Of a stretch of DNA of 64,000 nucleotides, positions 8,761-18,053 are shown in pieces. The translations under genes were made by a program, and so were the position numbers. Positions within the stretch are counted from its first letter, which is position 1. Each line of letters opens with the position of its first letter. This DNA comes from Bacteroidota bacterium. GTDB lineage: Bacteria > Bacteroidota > Bacteroidia > Chitinophagales > Chitinophagaceae. The stretch is from contig JAFDYF010000069.1 of the NCBI GenBank assembly GCA_018267575.1, positions 124,001 to 188,000 on the forward strand, in the 5' to 3' direction. The notes under the pieces were generated by a model, which was not told the origin of the DNA, searched no databases, and saw only the letters and a list, made by a program, of their open reading frames with translations.

Positions 8761-10596
8761 TTAATCCAGAATAAAGTTTGCCTGCTGCTTGCCTGATGGG
8801 GGTAGACCCGATTGTGATTGCTTGATAAAGATACAATTTTCGATTATCAAAACATCCATTTCAGTCTCCAAGAAACAAGTGTAGGCGTCTGCTATACTAC
8901 ATACAATGGGTTCCCCTCTTCTATTGAAGGAGGTGTTGATTAATACGGGGCAGCCCGTTATTTTATCGAATGTTTCCAACAACCGATGGAAGCGGGGATT
9001 GTTTTCCTTGGATACAGTCTGCACCCTCGCTGAAAAATCAACATGGGTAATGGCAGGTAACTCACTTCTTACTTGGTTAATCCGATTTTGGATGGTTTCA
9101 TCAACCGGGTCAGCATGATCTATTCTATTCCTTACTGGAAAAACATAGAGCATATAAGGAGAAGGTCTGTCAATATCAAAATACTCATTCGCTTTTTCGG
9201 CAAGGACGGATGGGGCGAAAGGTCGAAAGCTTTCCCTACATTTTATTTTCAGGTTCATTTTCTTTTGCATGCCCGATATCCTTGGGTCTGCAAGTATACT
9301 TCTTGCTCCCAATGCTCTTGGCCCAAATTCCATCCTTCCCTGAAACCAACCCACTACTTTCCCCTCAGATAAATAATCGGCTGCTTTTTCCACTAAGCTT
9401 TGTTCATCTTCAATATAACTATAAACAGCCTGTTGGTTTCTTGCAAATTTTTCAACTTCATCGGTTTGATAGGCAGGCCCCAAATAAATATTGGGTTTCG
9501 GAAAGGATCTTTTATTGTTGAAGAAAATACAATGGGCTGCCAATGCTGAGCCAATGGCACCTCCCGCATCACCTGCTGCTGGTTGGATATAGATGTTCTT
9601 AAAGAGTTGGGTATTCCATATTGCAGCATTGGACACGCAGTTGAGTGCCACACCACCGGCCATGCAAAGATTTTCTGCTCCGGTAATTTCTTTTACATGG
9701 CGCGCCAATTTGCACATCACATCGTTGACCAACTGCTGGATGGCTTTGGCCAAATGACAGTAATGCCCAGTGATTTCCGTTTCTTCCCTTCGCCTCGGGA
9801 AACCCAGAAGCTTTGCCCATTTTGGTTCATTCACCATGCGTAGACCAGTAGCATAATTGAAATAGTCTTGGTTTAAGCTAATAGACCCATCTTCAAAGAC
9901 CGTGCAGAAATGGCTCCTGATAATTTGTTCGATACGTTCTACTTCTTTTGGATTGTTCCCATAAGGTGCAAGTCCCATTAGTTTATACTCACCACTGTTC
10001 ACTTTAAAGCCACAGTAATACGTGACCGCAGAATATAATAATCCAATTGAGTTAGGGAAATGTATTTCCTTTAACACTTTAATGCTATTTCCATAGCCAA
10101 TTGCCAAGGTAGTGGTCGCCCATTCCCCAACGCCATCGGCGATCAAAATAGCTGAATCGTTGAAGGGGGAACAATAAAAGCAACTGGCAGCATGCGAAAG
10201 ATGGTGCTCCGGGAATAATAGTTTTTTGGAATCGATTTTATTTCCGGTTAGCTTTTTAAGCTCATCTTTTATTATTTTTTTCAGGAACAGTTTCTCCTTT
10301 CCCCAAACAGGGATGGCTTTCAAAAATGAGTCAAGCCCTTTTGGTACATTGTTGGTATAGGTTTCAATCAGGCGTTCAAATTTCAGAAAGGGCTTATCGT
10401 AAAAACTGATAGCATCTATTGATTCTATTTCAGTCCCTACAAAGTCCAAGCAGAACCTGATTGCGTTCGAAGGGAAGGAACTGTCATGTTTGACCCTGGT
10501 AAACCTTTCTTCCTGCGCTGCTGCCAAAATTTCTCCATCCTTGATGATGGCTGCTGCGGAATCATGATAAAATGCGGAAATGCCGAGTATATACAT
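8761..10596 (-). CDS. NodU/CmcH-type O-carbamoyltransferase
   Basis: 611 aa, typical for the family. It transfers the carbamoyl group of carbamoyl phosphate, via ATP-made carbamoyladenylate, to a hydroxyl of a sugar or other small molecule. Seen: the N-terminal ASKHA/Kae1-like domain starting MYILGISAFYHDSAAA, the metal-binding HHLSHAAS at 131-138, ILIADGVGEW, GGVALNCVSNA, and the C-terminal domain with FQGRMEFGPRALGARSILADP. First gene of the minus-strand module with DUF5989, SGNH hydrolase and SxtJ. The acceptor is unknown; neighbours being membrane proteins suggests an envelope glycan or lipid rather than a secreted antibiotic. Confidence 0.93.
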   Translation of the reverse strand: MYILGISAFYHDSAAAIIKDGEILAAAQEERFTRVKHDSSFPSNAIRFCLDFVGTEIESIDAISFYDKPFLKFERLIETYTNNVPKGLDSFLKAIPVWGKEKLFLKKIIKDELKKLTGNKIDSKKLLFPEHHLSHAASCFYCSPFNDSAILIADGVGEWATTTLAIGYGNSIKVLKEIHFPNSIGLLYSAVTYYCGFKVNSGEYKLMGLAPYGNNPKEVERIEQIIRSHFCTVFEDGSISLNQDYFNYATGLRMVNEPKWAKLLGFPRRREETEITGHYCHLAKAIQQLVNDVMCKLARHVKEITGAENLCMAGGVALNCVSNAAIWNTQLFKNIYIQPAAGDAGGAIGSALAAHCIFFNNKRSFPKPNIYLGPAYQTDEVEKFARNQQAVYSYIEDEQSLVEKAADYLSEGKVVGWFQGRMEFGPRALGARSILADPRISGMQKKMNLKIKCRESFRPFAPSVLAEKANEYFDIDRPSPYMLYVFPVRNRIDHADPVDETIQNRINQVRSELPAITHVDFSARVQTVSKENNPRFHRLLETFDKITGCPVLINTSFNRRGEPIVCSIADAYTCFLETEMDVLIIENCIFIKQSQSGLPPSGKQQANFILD

Positions 10597-10914
10597 TGAG
10601 AATCTTTCTTCAAATAGTCTAATGTATGAACTTTATCAATGCTTTATTTTATAAGGTTCAACATTTATTTTAAAACTCGGTTTTTGCTATATAGCAATTG
10701 AACAATCCCCACCCATTATATAGTAGGAGAGAGGTGGGCTGAAAATAAAAACAATTAGGTTGCGAATCCACCAAATTCAATAAGATGGAACTAATGATTT
10801 CACTTCCATCTCAATGTAGTTGGGTATTTAAATTGTTGTTCACACTTATAGATTTGCATAATGGAAAAAAGGATGGATCAATCAATCCATCCCTTTCGCA
10901 ATCCTTTTTAAAGG
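10597..10914. other. 318-bp intergenic region between carbamoyltransferase and outer-membrane barrel genes
   Basis: No credible gene: the only open frame, plus-strand 10785-10982, runs antisense into the barrel gene and has no family features. It holds the presumed promoter of the minus-strand carbamoyltransferase at its left end, where I see no convincing TAnnTTTG box, and the terminator of the minus-strand barrel gene at 10865-10895. A 6-bp inverted pair (cccacc/ggtggg, about 10706-10738) is too weak to call. Confidence 0.6.
10865..10895 (-). terminator. Rho-independent terminator of the minus-strand barrel gene
   Basis: Read on the minus strand, an 8-bp stem ggatggat / atccatcc (plus-strand 10871-10878 and 10885-10892) with a 6-nt loop is followed by a run of T residues (plus-strand aaaaaa at 10865-10870). 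It lies about 20 bp after the stop of the outer-membrane protein gene. Confidence 0.8.
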
Positions 10915-13626
10915 TTACTGTTGGGTGCCCTGCATACTTCCTTGCATGCTGTCCATTTCCCCTTTTATGTTTTTTCGTTTGAGCAATGATGCATCGAATT
11001 TGCCGAAACGGTAATTGAACTGAAGGCGGAAGAACTGAGGGTCGACTTTCCGATATTCCTCTTGTGTGAACTGGTAGGGCGAAGTGGTGTACACATCACT
11101 CACCCTGGTACTGAATATATCACTGCAGCTAAGGGTAAAGGAAGCGGCCTTATTTTTGAGGAACTCATATTTTAATGAGGCATCCACTCCACCGGTTGGT
11201 TTGTTGTAACCTTGTGCATTACCACTCACGGTGGATCCAAAACCACGTCCGCCGGTATTGTTCGAGCCTGCACTTCCACCCGGGGGCAATATGGTTTTGG
11301 AAGTATAATCAGCACTGATCTGCAAGGTTAATCTTTTGCTCAGTTTGAAAGTGCTATTGAGCTTAGCAAACCAAGCGTAAGTTTGACCAATAGAATCGAT
11401 GGCATGGTTCACGGTACCAGTATCAATGGCATTGATTTTAGAAGTGAATATATTCAAATTGCTAGTCAGGTCCCACCATTTGGTAATCGAATTGCGGCTG
11501 ATGACCTCGAAGCCGCCCACAAAGGCAGATTGGGCATTGGTAAAACTTTGCACCAAAATTGAATTCCCATTAATGGGGTTCACATCCGTTAAAGAGATAC
11601 GCGTGATCAGATCCGTGGTATATTTATAATAAATGGAGCTGATCAATGTGTTGTTTTTGGGCATATTAAGCTGATATGACAGTTCAAAGGAATTGGTGAA
11701 CTGGGGCTTTAATGCCGGGTTACCCCTACTAATGTTGGATGAGTCGGAATAATCGGTGAATGGGAACAATTGGAAAAAGCTGGGTCTGTCGATCCTTCTG
11801 GTATAGTTCAGCGTGAATTCATTGCGGTCGCCCAATTTTTGCGAAAGGAATACACTGGGGAACAAGCTGATGGGATACGAGTTTGAAAAATAGCCAATAG
11901 TATCTTTTAACTGATTATTGCTCGATTTTACTGAATAGTTTGTGTTGCCACTATATGTGGAACTCTCTGCCCTCAACCCCAATTGATAACCAAAATCTTT
12001 ATAGGCATTGGTGTAAGCGCCATAAGCTGCATATACCCGGTCCTGATAGCTATACAGGGAAGACAATAAGGATTGATGGATTGGGGTATTATTGAAAATA
12101 TAATAGAAATCGCTGTTACTGCTGATGTTTCTACCTGCAACCCTAGCACCGGTTTCAAATTTTGATTTTTCTGTAAGCGGGTCTGTAAAATCTGCTTGTG
12201 CGGTAAAAAATTCATTATTGCCACCGCCTTTTTGCTGTTGCCCAAATTGGTTTAACAGGCTTCCCCCTTTTTGGTCAAAGATCTTGGAGCCAATATTGTT
12301 GATGTTGGAATTACTCCCATTGCTATAATTGCCGTTGGCCGTAAACTCTTTTCCTGCTTTCGGAAAATTGTGTTTAAAGCTTAGCATGCCATTGAGTCGC
12401 TTGAAGGTGACATCTGTGTTTGAAATCCGGTTGGTATAGGAGGAAGAGGCGATGGCTCCATTATTGAGGGTATCAATATTGATATCGCTGTTAATGGTCG
12501 GAGAAAAATGCCCTCTCACCCCAGTCCCCGAAATCGAAAGGGTATTTCGGTTATCCAAAAAATAATCAAGCCCCAATCTTGCGAAGGCAAAATAACCATC
12601 TCTTACACTATAATCGTTTTCTAATAGATTGGTATTGGGTTGGGTGATAAAGGATTCCCGGGTTGTTCTATCGGGCGAGGTAATGGATTTGCGTTGATTA
12701 TAAAAAGCACTGCCAAATACGTTCACCTTTCCCTGTTTCATATTCAAATCGCCACCTAAATTGAATTTCCCTCGCTGGTCAATACCAGCCCGCACGTTGC
12801 CATTATATCCAGGTTTGCGGTTTTTCTTCAATATAATATTCAGGATACCCGAAGTGCCACCGGATGCATCATATTTTGCTCCAGGGTTCGTGATGATTTC
12901 CACGCTTTCGATCGCGTCTGCTGGTATCTGGTCCAGGGTCAGTGTGGTAGGAAGCCCATCCACAAATATAGTAGGGGTGCTGTTCCTGAGTTTTATGTTC
13001 CCATCAATATCCACCGCTATGGAAGGGATGTTTCTCATCACATCCAGGCCTGAACCGCCTTGTGCAGAAATATCCTTCTCCACATTATATATTTTTTTGT
13101 CAACACTCAGTTGTATCAAAGGCTTGGAAGCGGTTACCGTTACCTCCGACAACATTTGTGCATCTGCTTCGAGCTTGATATTTCCCAGATCTTTGTCAAC
13201 CCCCGCCAATGCCTGCTGCATATTTTCCATATTCTGCCCGCCCTGCATCCCTCCTTTTGGCATTTTAATATCAAAAGCCACTTTTTGCTCATAAATTTTA
13301 TAGCCAATTCCAGTAATGCGGATTTTATAGTTCCCAAAAAGCGGAAGGTTTTCGAAACTAAAATTTCCTTTGTTGGTTATCTGTCCCGCTATCGGCACTT
13401 CTCTCATTTTTTTGATAGCCGTATCGAATTTGTTTGTGACCAACTGTACAGAAGCGCCATCGATTCCTTTATTGGTTTTGGAATCAACCACACGGCCATA
13501 AAAATGACCGATGCTGGGCACCTGTCTTCCCGGAGCGCCACCCATTGGTATTTGGGAAAAAACGGTTTGGCTCGTAACGATTATTACAAGAAAAAGGAAA
13601 TAACTTTTAAGGGTTGTATTTTTCAT
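10915..13626 (-). CDS. TonB-dependent-receptor-like outer-membrane beta-barrel protein
   Basis: 903 aa with an N-terminal signal peptide (about 1-24, ending TVFSQ). A carboxypeptidase-regulatory-like domain follows (YGRVVDSKTNKGIDGASVQL). Next comes a plug-like domain (DVMRNIPSIAVD, IFVDGLPTTLTLDQIPADAIE, GAKYDASGGTSGILNI), then a long barrel of the OMP_b-brl_3 type rich in aromatic strands. No SusD partner is adjacent, so I would not call it SusC. Substrate unknown. The C-terminal tail (KGEMDSMQGSMQGTQQ) is Met/Gln-rich and may extend beyond the last strand. Confidence 0.87.
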   Translation of the reverse strand: MKNTTLKSYFLFLVIIVTSQTVFSQIPMGGAPGRQVPSIGHFYGRVVDSKTNKGIDGASVQLVTNKFDTAIKKMREVPIAGQITNKGNFSFENLPLFGNYKIRITGIGYKIYEQKVAFDIKMPKGGMQGGQNMENMQQALAGVDKDLGNIKLEADAQMLSEVTVTASKPLIQLSVDKKIYNVEKDISAQGGSGLDVMRNIPSIAVDIDGNIKLRNSTPTIFVDGLPTTLTLDQIPADAIESVEIITNPGAKYDASGGTSGILNIILKKNRKPGYNGNVRAGIDQRGKFNLGGDLNMKQGKVNVFGSAFYNQRKSITSPDRTTRESFITQPNTNLLENDYSVRDGYFAFARLGLDYFLDNRNTLSISGTGVRGHFSPTINSDINIDTLNNGAIASSSYTNRISNTDVTFKRLNGMLSFKHNFPKAGKEFTANGNYSNGSNSNINNIGSKIFDQKGGSLLNQFGQQQKGGGNNEFFTAQADFTDPLTEKSKFETGARVAGRNISSNSDFYYIFNNTPIHQSLLSSLYSYQDRVYAAYGAYTNAYKDFGYQLGLRAESSTYSGNTNYSVKSSNNQLKDTIGYFSNSYPISLFPSVFLSQKLGDRNEFTLNYTRRIDRPSFFQLFPFTDYSDSSNISRGNPALKPQFTNSFELSYQLNMPKNNTLISSIYYKYTTDLITRISLTDVNPINGNSILVQSFTNAQSAFVGGFEVISRNSITKWWDLTSNLNIFTSKINAIDTGTVNHAIDSIGQTYAWFAKLNSTFKLSKRLTLQISADYTSKTILPPGGSAGSNNTGGRGFGSTVSGNAQGYNKPTGGVDASLKYEFLKNKAASFTLSCSDIFSTRVSDVYTTSPYQFTQEEYRKVDPQFFRLQFNYRFGKFDASLLKRKNIKGEMDSMQGSMQGTQQ

Positions 13627-13719
13627 ATTGGGTGCAAATTTCCGTTGTATATATTGAATAGTCGTTCCTTATATACAAGCGGCAAATAAATTAGTTGGAA
13701 GGGGGAAAACTGGAGCGGC

Positions 13720-14325
13720 TTATTTTGCCAAAAGCGTGAGCAATATCTGGAGCAGGCCAATAAAAAAGCCAAGTGCTGCGCCAATCACTTCCACAAAGCG
13801 GAATTCCTTGGTCAGTATCTGGTTCAACATGTTTTCCAGCTTTTGCGATGAAAAGTTGGCAATCTTTTCCACAACGATTTTTTCTAGGTCAAGATCGTTC
13901 TTCAAATGGCCCACATAATTTTTCATGATCACAGGAAAAAGCTCTTCCAACTCTTTCATAAAAACAGCCTTTAGTTGTCCGATGGTCTTATCGCCAATGA
14001 ACATGGAAACGATCGGCATGCTTTCCTTCAGTTTTGTTTTGAGGAAATGGTCGATATGTGCGTCTGCCATTGGCAGTATTTTTTGAACATTGGCAGGGTC
14101 GGCGATTGTTTTTTCAATATCCCCGAACGACAACAGTTCCTGCCCTACAATCTTTCCCAGACTTTCGGCTATCTGTTGCTGTCTTTTTGGGAACACCCCG
14201 TGAAAAGTAAGCCCCAAGAACTTTTTGGGCTGGCGGGGGTGGAAGAGCATTTTTAATGCCATCCAAATAGTCAGCCAGTGAATGAATGCGGAGATGACCG
14301 GTATTGTATAAAACCACCATTTCAT
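13720..14325 (-). CDS. DUF445-family membrane protein
   Basis: 201 aa from ATG 14325; an in-frame ATG at 14358 would add 11 residues before MKWWFYT. There is a hydrophobic N-terminal helix (FYTIPVISAFIHWLTIWMALKMLF), a soluble helical middle and a hydrophobic C-terminal helix (AALGFFIGLLQILLTLLAK), the hairpin-like topology of DUF445 (YheB/YjiN-like) proteins. The PKKFLGLTFHGVFPKRQ segment is a family hallmark. Function is not established; some relatives are linked to spore coat or envelope roles. It lies 93 bp upstream of the barrel gene on the same strand. Confidence 0.85.
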   Translation of the reverse strand: MKWWFYTIPVISAFIHWLTIWMALKMLFHPRQPKKFLGLTFHGVFPKRQQQIAESLGKIVGQELLSFGDIEKTIADPANVQKILPMADAHIDHFLKTKLKESMPIVSMFIGDKTIGQLKAVFMKELEELFPVIMKNYVGHLKNDLDLEKIVVEKIANFSSQKLENMLNQILTKEFRFVEVIGAALGFFIGLLQILLTLLAK

Positions 14326-14436
14326 GGATCGAATTTTGGGATTGCAAAGAAAGAACAATTAATCATGGAAATTGAAAATTGTTTGATAATGTTTTTGAGG
14401 GATACTGGATTTAATATAATTTCGCGCTTCTAGTAC

Positions 14437-14511
14437 GGTGGCTATAGCTCAGTTGGTTAGAGCATCAGATTGTGGTTCTGAGGGTCGTGGGTTCGAGCCC
14501 CATTAGCCACC
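14437..14511 (+). tRNA. tRNA-His (anticodon GUG)
   Basis: A full cloverleaf: acceptor stem GTGGCTA (14438-14444) with TAGCCAC (14504-14510), plus the extra 5' G (14437) facing C (14511) that marks tRNA-His. D arm follows with AGTTGGTTA; anticodon stem tcaga/tctga with loop 14470-14476 and anticodon GTG at 14472-14474; T arm contains GTTCGAGCC. The CCA end is not encoded (CCC follows). The matching synthetase gene hisS lies at 38602-39969. Confidence 0.97.
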
Positions 14512-14514
14512 CCG

Positions 14515-14548
14515 AAAAATTCCCGGCTATTTAGCGGGAATTTTTTTA
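14515..14548 (+). terminator. Rho-independent terminator after tRNA-His
   Basis: Stem attcccg (14519-14525) / cgggaat (14535-14541), 9-nt loop, followed by seven T residues and preceded by A residues, 4 bp after the tRNA. Confidence 0.85.
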
Positions 14549-14599
14549 TCCTTTCCATCCATATAATAAAGCCAAAGCGGTTGTTAATATTGGGCTTTA

Positions 14600-14634
14600 T
14601 TTGCAACATAGCGCCCGTTTTATCGTTATTTTTG
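14600..14634 (+). promoter_or_regulatory. Bacteroidota-type promoter of the tail-specific protease gene
   Basis: A -33 box TTTG at 14600-14603 and a -7 box TAttTTTG at 14627-14634, 23 bp apart, match the Bacteroidota sigma-factor consensus (TTTG / TAnnTTTG). Transcription would start near 14640, only a base or two before the first ATG (14642), which favours the ATG at 14663 as the true start. Confidence 0.5.
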
Positions 14635-14662
14635 ATTTACAATGCTTAAAGTTTTAAAAATT

Positions 14663-16798
14663 ATGGTGAATAAAAGAAATCTGCCCATCCTGCTCATCAT
14701 TCTTGCAGGAGGTGTTTTTGTAGCTTTTAGAAGTCTTGGCTTTGGGGGGAACCCTCCTTCAAAGTATGAGCGGATACTTCACAATGTGGGTGAGATGCTC
14801 ACCGAAATCCATTATAGCCCAAAAAATATCGACGACAATTTTTCCAGGGAGATATTTAAAAAATATCTGGATCAAGTGGATATGGAAAAAAATATCCTCC
14901 TGCAGTCTGATGTGGATGCATTGAGTAAATATCAAACAACCATCGATGATGAGATATTGGGCAAGCAGCCCATCGAGTTTGTGCCAGCGGTAACAGCTAT
15001 ATTTAAAAAGCGGATGGCCGAGGCAGAAAATATCTACAAAGAAATATTATCCAAGCCTTTTGATTTTTCAAAGGATGAAGAAGGAGATTTCAATTACGAT
15101 AAAATGAGTTTTCCCAAAACAGAAGCAGAACGTAGAGAAGCTTGGAGAAAACGATTGAAATACCTAACGCTCGAACGATATGCGGATATGATTGATATTC
15201 GGGAAGCGAATAAAAACCAAAAAGATTTTGTTAAAAAAAGCAATGAGGAACTAGAAAAAGATGCTCGGGCTAAGACCTTGAAGATGATCAGCAACTTTTT
15301 TGAAAGGATGAAAACAAAAGTGAACAACGATGATGATCGTTTCAATATCTATGTGGAAACGATTGTACAGGCAATGGACCCCCATACTGATTATCTGCCA
15401 CCCGTGGATAAGCGGTATTTCGATGAGCAGATGAGTGGCCACTTCTTTGGCATCGGTGCTTCGCTGGTGAGGGATGAGGATGGTAATATTAAGATTGCTA
15501 CTTTGGTATCGGGCAGTCCTGCTTCCAAATCGGGTATGATCAGTGTTGGCGATATAATCAAAAAAGTGGCACAAGGCAATCAGGAGCCAACCGACCTTAC
15601 TGGGTTTTATGTAGAAGATGCGGTAAAAATTATCCGTGGCTCAAAAGGCACAGAAGTGAGGCTTACCATCAAGAAAGCCGATGGTACGATAAAAACGGTG
15701 TCGCTGATCCGTGACGAGATTGTGCAGGACGAATTGACTTTTGCCAGGAGCGCCATTATAAAAACAGAAAAAGGTAAGATTGGATATATTTATTTGCCCG
15801 AGTTCTATGCTGATTTTGATAACCCCAAGGGCAACCGATGTTCCATTGATGTGGCACATGAAGTGATGAAGCTCAAGGAAGAAAAAGTGGATGGCATTGT
15901 ACTAGACCTCCGTAGCAATGGCGGCGGCTCTTTATATGATGTGGTTCAGATGGTTGGGCTATTTATCGATCAGGGACCCGTAGTGCAAGTTAAGGATCGG
16001 GATGGCAAAGCGCAGGTATTGAGCGACCATGATAAATCAGTTTTGTATGATGGGCCGCTTGCTGTGATGGTAAATGAATATAGTGCCTCTGCCTCCGAGA
16101 TTTTTGCTGCAGCTATACAGGATTATAAGCGTGGTGTAATTATTGGCAGCACTTCTACCTATGGAAAAGGTACCGTGCAACGGAATATCGGGTTGGATAA
16201 ATCCATGGGCTTTATGGATCCGAATAGCCAATTGGGATCGGTGAAACTTACCCTCCAGAAATTTTACCGCATCAGTGGGGGCTCCACCCAATTGCGTGGT
16301 GTGTCTTCCGATATCGTACTTCCTGACGTTTATGAATATTCCAAAGTGCGTGAGAAAGACAACCCCGATGCCTTGCCATGGGACGAAATCCAAAAAGCAG
16401 ATTATACTCCATGGAAGTATGCGTATGACCTATCCGTGATAAAAAAAGCCAGCGATGAGCGCATCAAGAACAATACCACCTTTAGCCTATTGGCCAAAGA
16501 CTTTGAATGGCTCAATAAACAATATGACAAGCAATATCCGCTCAATTTGACAAAATATCAGGAAGAGGATAAACAGCGTAAAGCCACTGAAAAACAGATT
16601 GCGGCTTTGTATAAATTGCCAAAAGAATTGAACGTAAGCGGTCTGCCCCAGGATGCAAACAAATATGTGGGCGATCTTGATAAAAAGAAAAGATATGACC
16701 AATGGCTGAAAAGCCTGAGCACCGATATTTATATTAACGAAGCCATCAATGTGGAAGACGATATGGTTACACAAAAAAACCTCGTCTATAACAAATAG
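14663..16798 (+). CDS. prc: Tail-specific (C-terminal processing) periplasmic protease, S41 family
   Basis: 711 aa from ATG 14663, chosen because the predicted transcript begins at about 14640; ATG 14642 would add 7 residues. An N-terminal signal-anchor (LPILLIILAGGVFVAF) is followed by the helical Prc N-domain, a PDZ domain (SGHFFGIGASLV, VSGSPASKSGMISVGDIIKKV) and the S41 protease domain. The Ser-Lys dyad sits in NEYSASASE (nucleophile Ser about 474-478) and STYGKGTVQ (Lys about 502). A long C-terminal DUF3340-type helical tail is present. It degrades or trims periplasmic proteins by their C-termini. Followed by a strong terminator, so probably monocistronic. Confidence 0.93.
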   Translation: MVNKRNLPILLIILAGGVFVAFRSLGFGGNPPSKYERILHNVGEMLTEIHYSPKNIDDNFSREIFKKYLDQVDMEKNILLQSDVDALSKYQTTIDDEILGKQPIEFVPAVTAIFKKRMAEAENIYKEILSKPFDFSKDEEGDFNYDKMSFPKTEAERREAWRKRLKYLTLERYADMIDIREANKNQKDFVKKSNEELEKDARAKTLKMISNFFERMKTKVNNDDDRFNIYVETIVQAMDPHTDYLPPVDKRYFDEQMSGHFFGIGASLVRDEDGNIKIATLVSGSPASKSGMISVGDIIKKVAQGNQEPTDLTGFYVEDAVKIIRGSKGTEVRLTIKKADGTIKTVSLIRDEIVQDELTFARSAIIKTEKGKIGYIYLPEFYADFDNPKGNRCSIDVAHEVMKLKEEKVDGIVLDLRSNGGGSLYDVVQMVGLFIDQGPVVQVKDRDGKAQVLSDHDKSVLYDGPLAVMVNEYSASASEIFAAAIQDYKRGVIIGSTSTYGKGTVQRNIGLDKSMGFMDPNSQLGSVKLTLQKFYRISGGSTQLRGVSSDIVLPDVYEYSKVREKDNPDALPWDEIQKADYTPWKYAYDLSVIKKASDERIKNNTTFSLLAKDFEWLNKQYDKQYPLNLTKYQEEDKQRKATEKQIAALYKLPKELNVSGLPQDANKYVGDLDKKKRYDQWLKSLSTDIYINEAINVEDDMVTQKNLVYNK

Positions 16799-16817
16799 GT
16801 TATTGTTTTTACCTGCG

Positions 16818-16848
16818 ATAAAGGCTCTTTACATAGAGCCTTTATTTT
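16818..16848 (+). terminator. Rho-independent terminator after the tail-specific protease gene
   Basis: Stem ataaaggctct (16818-16828) / agagcctttat (16835 onward) with a 6-nt loop, then a T-rich tail, about 20 bp past the stop codon. Confidence 0.85.
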
Positions 16849-16985
16849 TGGTATGATTTTTTCGAATATACCCGCAAATAATTGCAGCATTTTTGCGTTT
16901 TATAATGGTTTTATGTCTTTTCTCCTTAGCTTCCAACCCTTGAAAATGTAAGTGTCAAGAACCCTACTTTATAATCCTTAATGGC

Positions 16986-17834
16986 ATGAAAAGATTTCTT
17001 TTTGTTCTGCTAATAATTCCGAATGTTTTGCAGGCGCAATGGCATGTTAATGTTTTTGGGGGTATATCAAACTATTCGGGGGACTTGCAAGAAAAAATTT
17101 TTACCACATCTCAATCCTTTGGTGCTTTTGGTTTAGGTCTGCAATATGATTTTACTCCTAATTTTTCTGTGCTTAGCGGAGTAAATTATGGTCAGGTAGG
17201 TGCTTCTGATAAATTCAATAAACCAATATTGCAAGCAAGAAACCTCAGCTTTCAATCGCAGATACTAGAATGGAACCTGATGGCTGAATATAATTTTCTG
17301 GATCTGTCCAAATCAAGGTTCACGCCCTATGTATTTGCTGGTGTCGCCGTATTTCATTTCAATCCTTTTGCGTATGATAGTCTTGGCAATAAAGTGTATC
17401 TAAAACCATTGAGTACAGAAGGCGAAGGATTACCACAATACCCCGATCGAAAACCGTATAGCCTTGTTCAAATGGCCATCCCCTTTGGAGGGGGGATCAA
17501 ACTTCGTGTAACCGACAGGGTTACCATTGCCTATGAAATTGGGTTTAGAAAATTGTTTACAGATTATCTGGACGATGTGAGTACTTCTTATGTCGACAAA
17601 AATATTTTACTGAGTGCCAAAGGTCCATTGGCCGTAGCGATGGCTTATCGCGGTGGTGAAATCAAGAATGGCAACCCGGTCTATCCTGCTTCAGGTACGG
17701 TGAGGGGCAATCCGAAACATAAGGACTGGTATTATCTCACTGGAATTAGGATCAGCTTTGCGTTTGATACCTATAAAAGCACAACACAGAAAAACAGGTC
17801 AGGGATTATTGACTGCCCCAAAAAGGTGATGTAG
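16986..17834 (+). CDS. DUF6089 outer-membrane beta-barrel protein (PorG-like)
   Basis: 282 aa with a signal peptide (about 1-18, ending LQAQ). Strand-rich throughout. The family pattern is clear: FGGISNYSGDLQ near the N-terminus, FHFNPFAYDS, PLSTEGEGLPQYPD, IPFGGGIKLRV, IGFRKLFTDYLDDVSTSYVD and a DWYYLTGIRISFAF last strand. The DUF6089 group includes PorG-like proteins tied to type IX secretion in Bacteroidota; whether this copy has that role is not shown by context, since no por/gld gene is nearby. It starts 187 bp after the protease gene, beyond a terminator. Confidence 0.8.
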   Translation: MKRFLFVLLIIPNVLQAQWHVNVFGGISNYSGDLQEKIFTTSQSFGAFGLGLQYDFTPNFSVLSGVNYGQVGASDKFNKPILQARNLSFQSQILEWNLMAEYNFLDLSKSRFTPYVFAGVAVFHFNPFAYDSLGNKVYLKPLSTEGEGLPQYPDRKPYSLVQMAIPFGGGIKLRVTDRVTIAYEIGFRKLFTDYLDDVSTSYVDKNILLSAKGPLAVAMAYRGGEIKNGNPVYPASGTVRGNPKHKDWYYLTGIRISFAFDTYKSTTQKNRSGIIDCPKKVM

Positions 17835-18053
17835 CTTGCATTTGAAGATAAAATCTTCCTATTCATTTTTTATTATTTATTCGCGCAAACAATTTTTTCA
17901 AGTGAAGAATTATATTTCGTAAAATATTTTATGAAATATAATGTGTGAAAATTAACCGATTGAATTTCCAGATACACACATTTTTTTATTATTGAACCTA
18001 TCTTTAGCGTAAATTACAACTCACCAATTTCTTAATCACTCACATCAACTTCA

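Noticed and set aside
7033..10596. A saxitoxin-like biosynthetic cluster, suggested by SxtI/SxtJ-like genes
   Set aside because: No polyketide-synthase, amidinotransferase or other tailoring gene is present; the four-gene module is widespread without toxin genes.
10915..13626. The barrel protein as SusC
   Set aside because: There is no SusD gene next to it, and the barrel looks like the OMP_b-brl_3 type.
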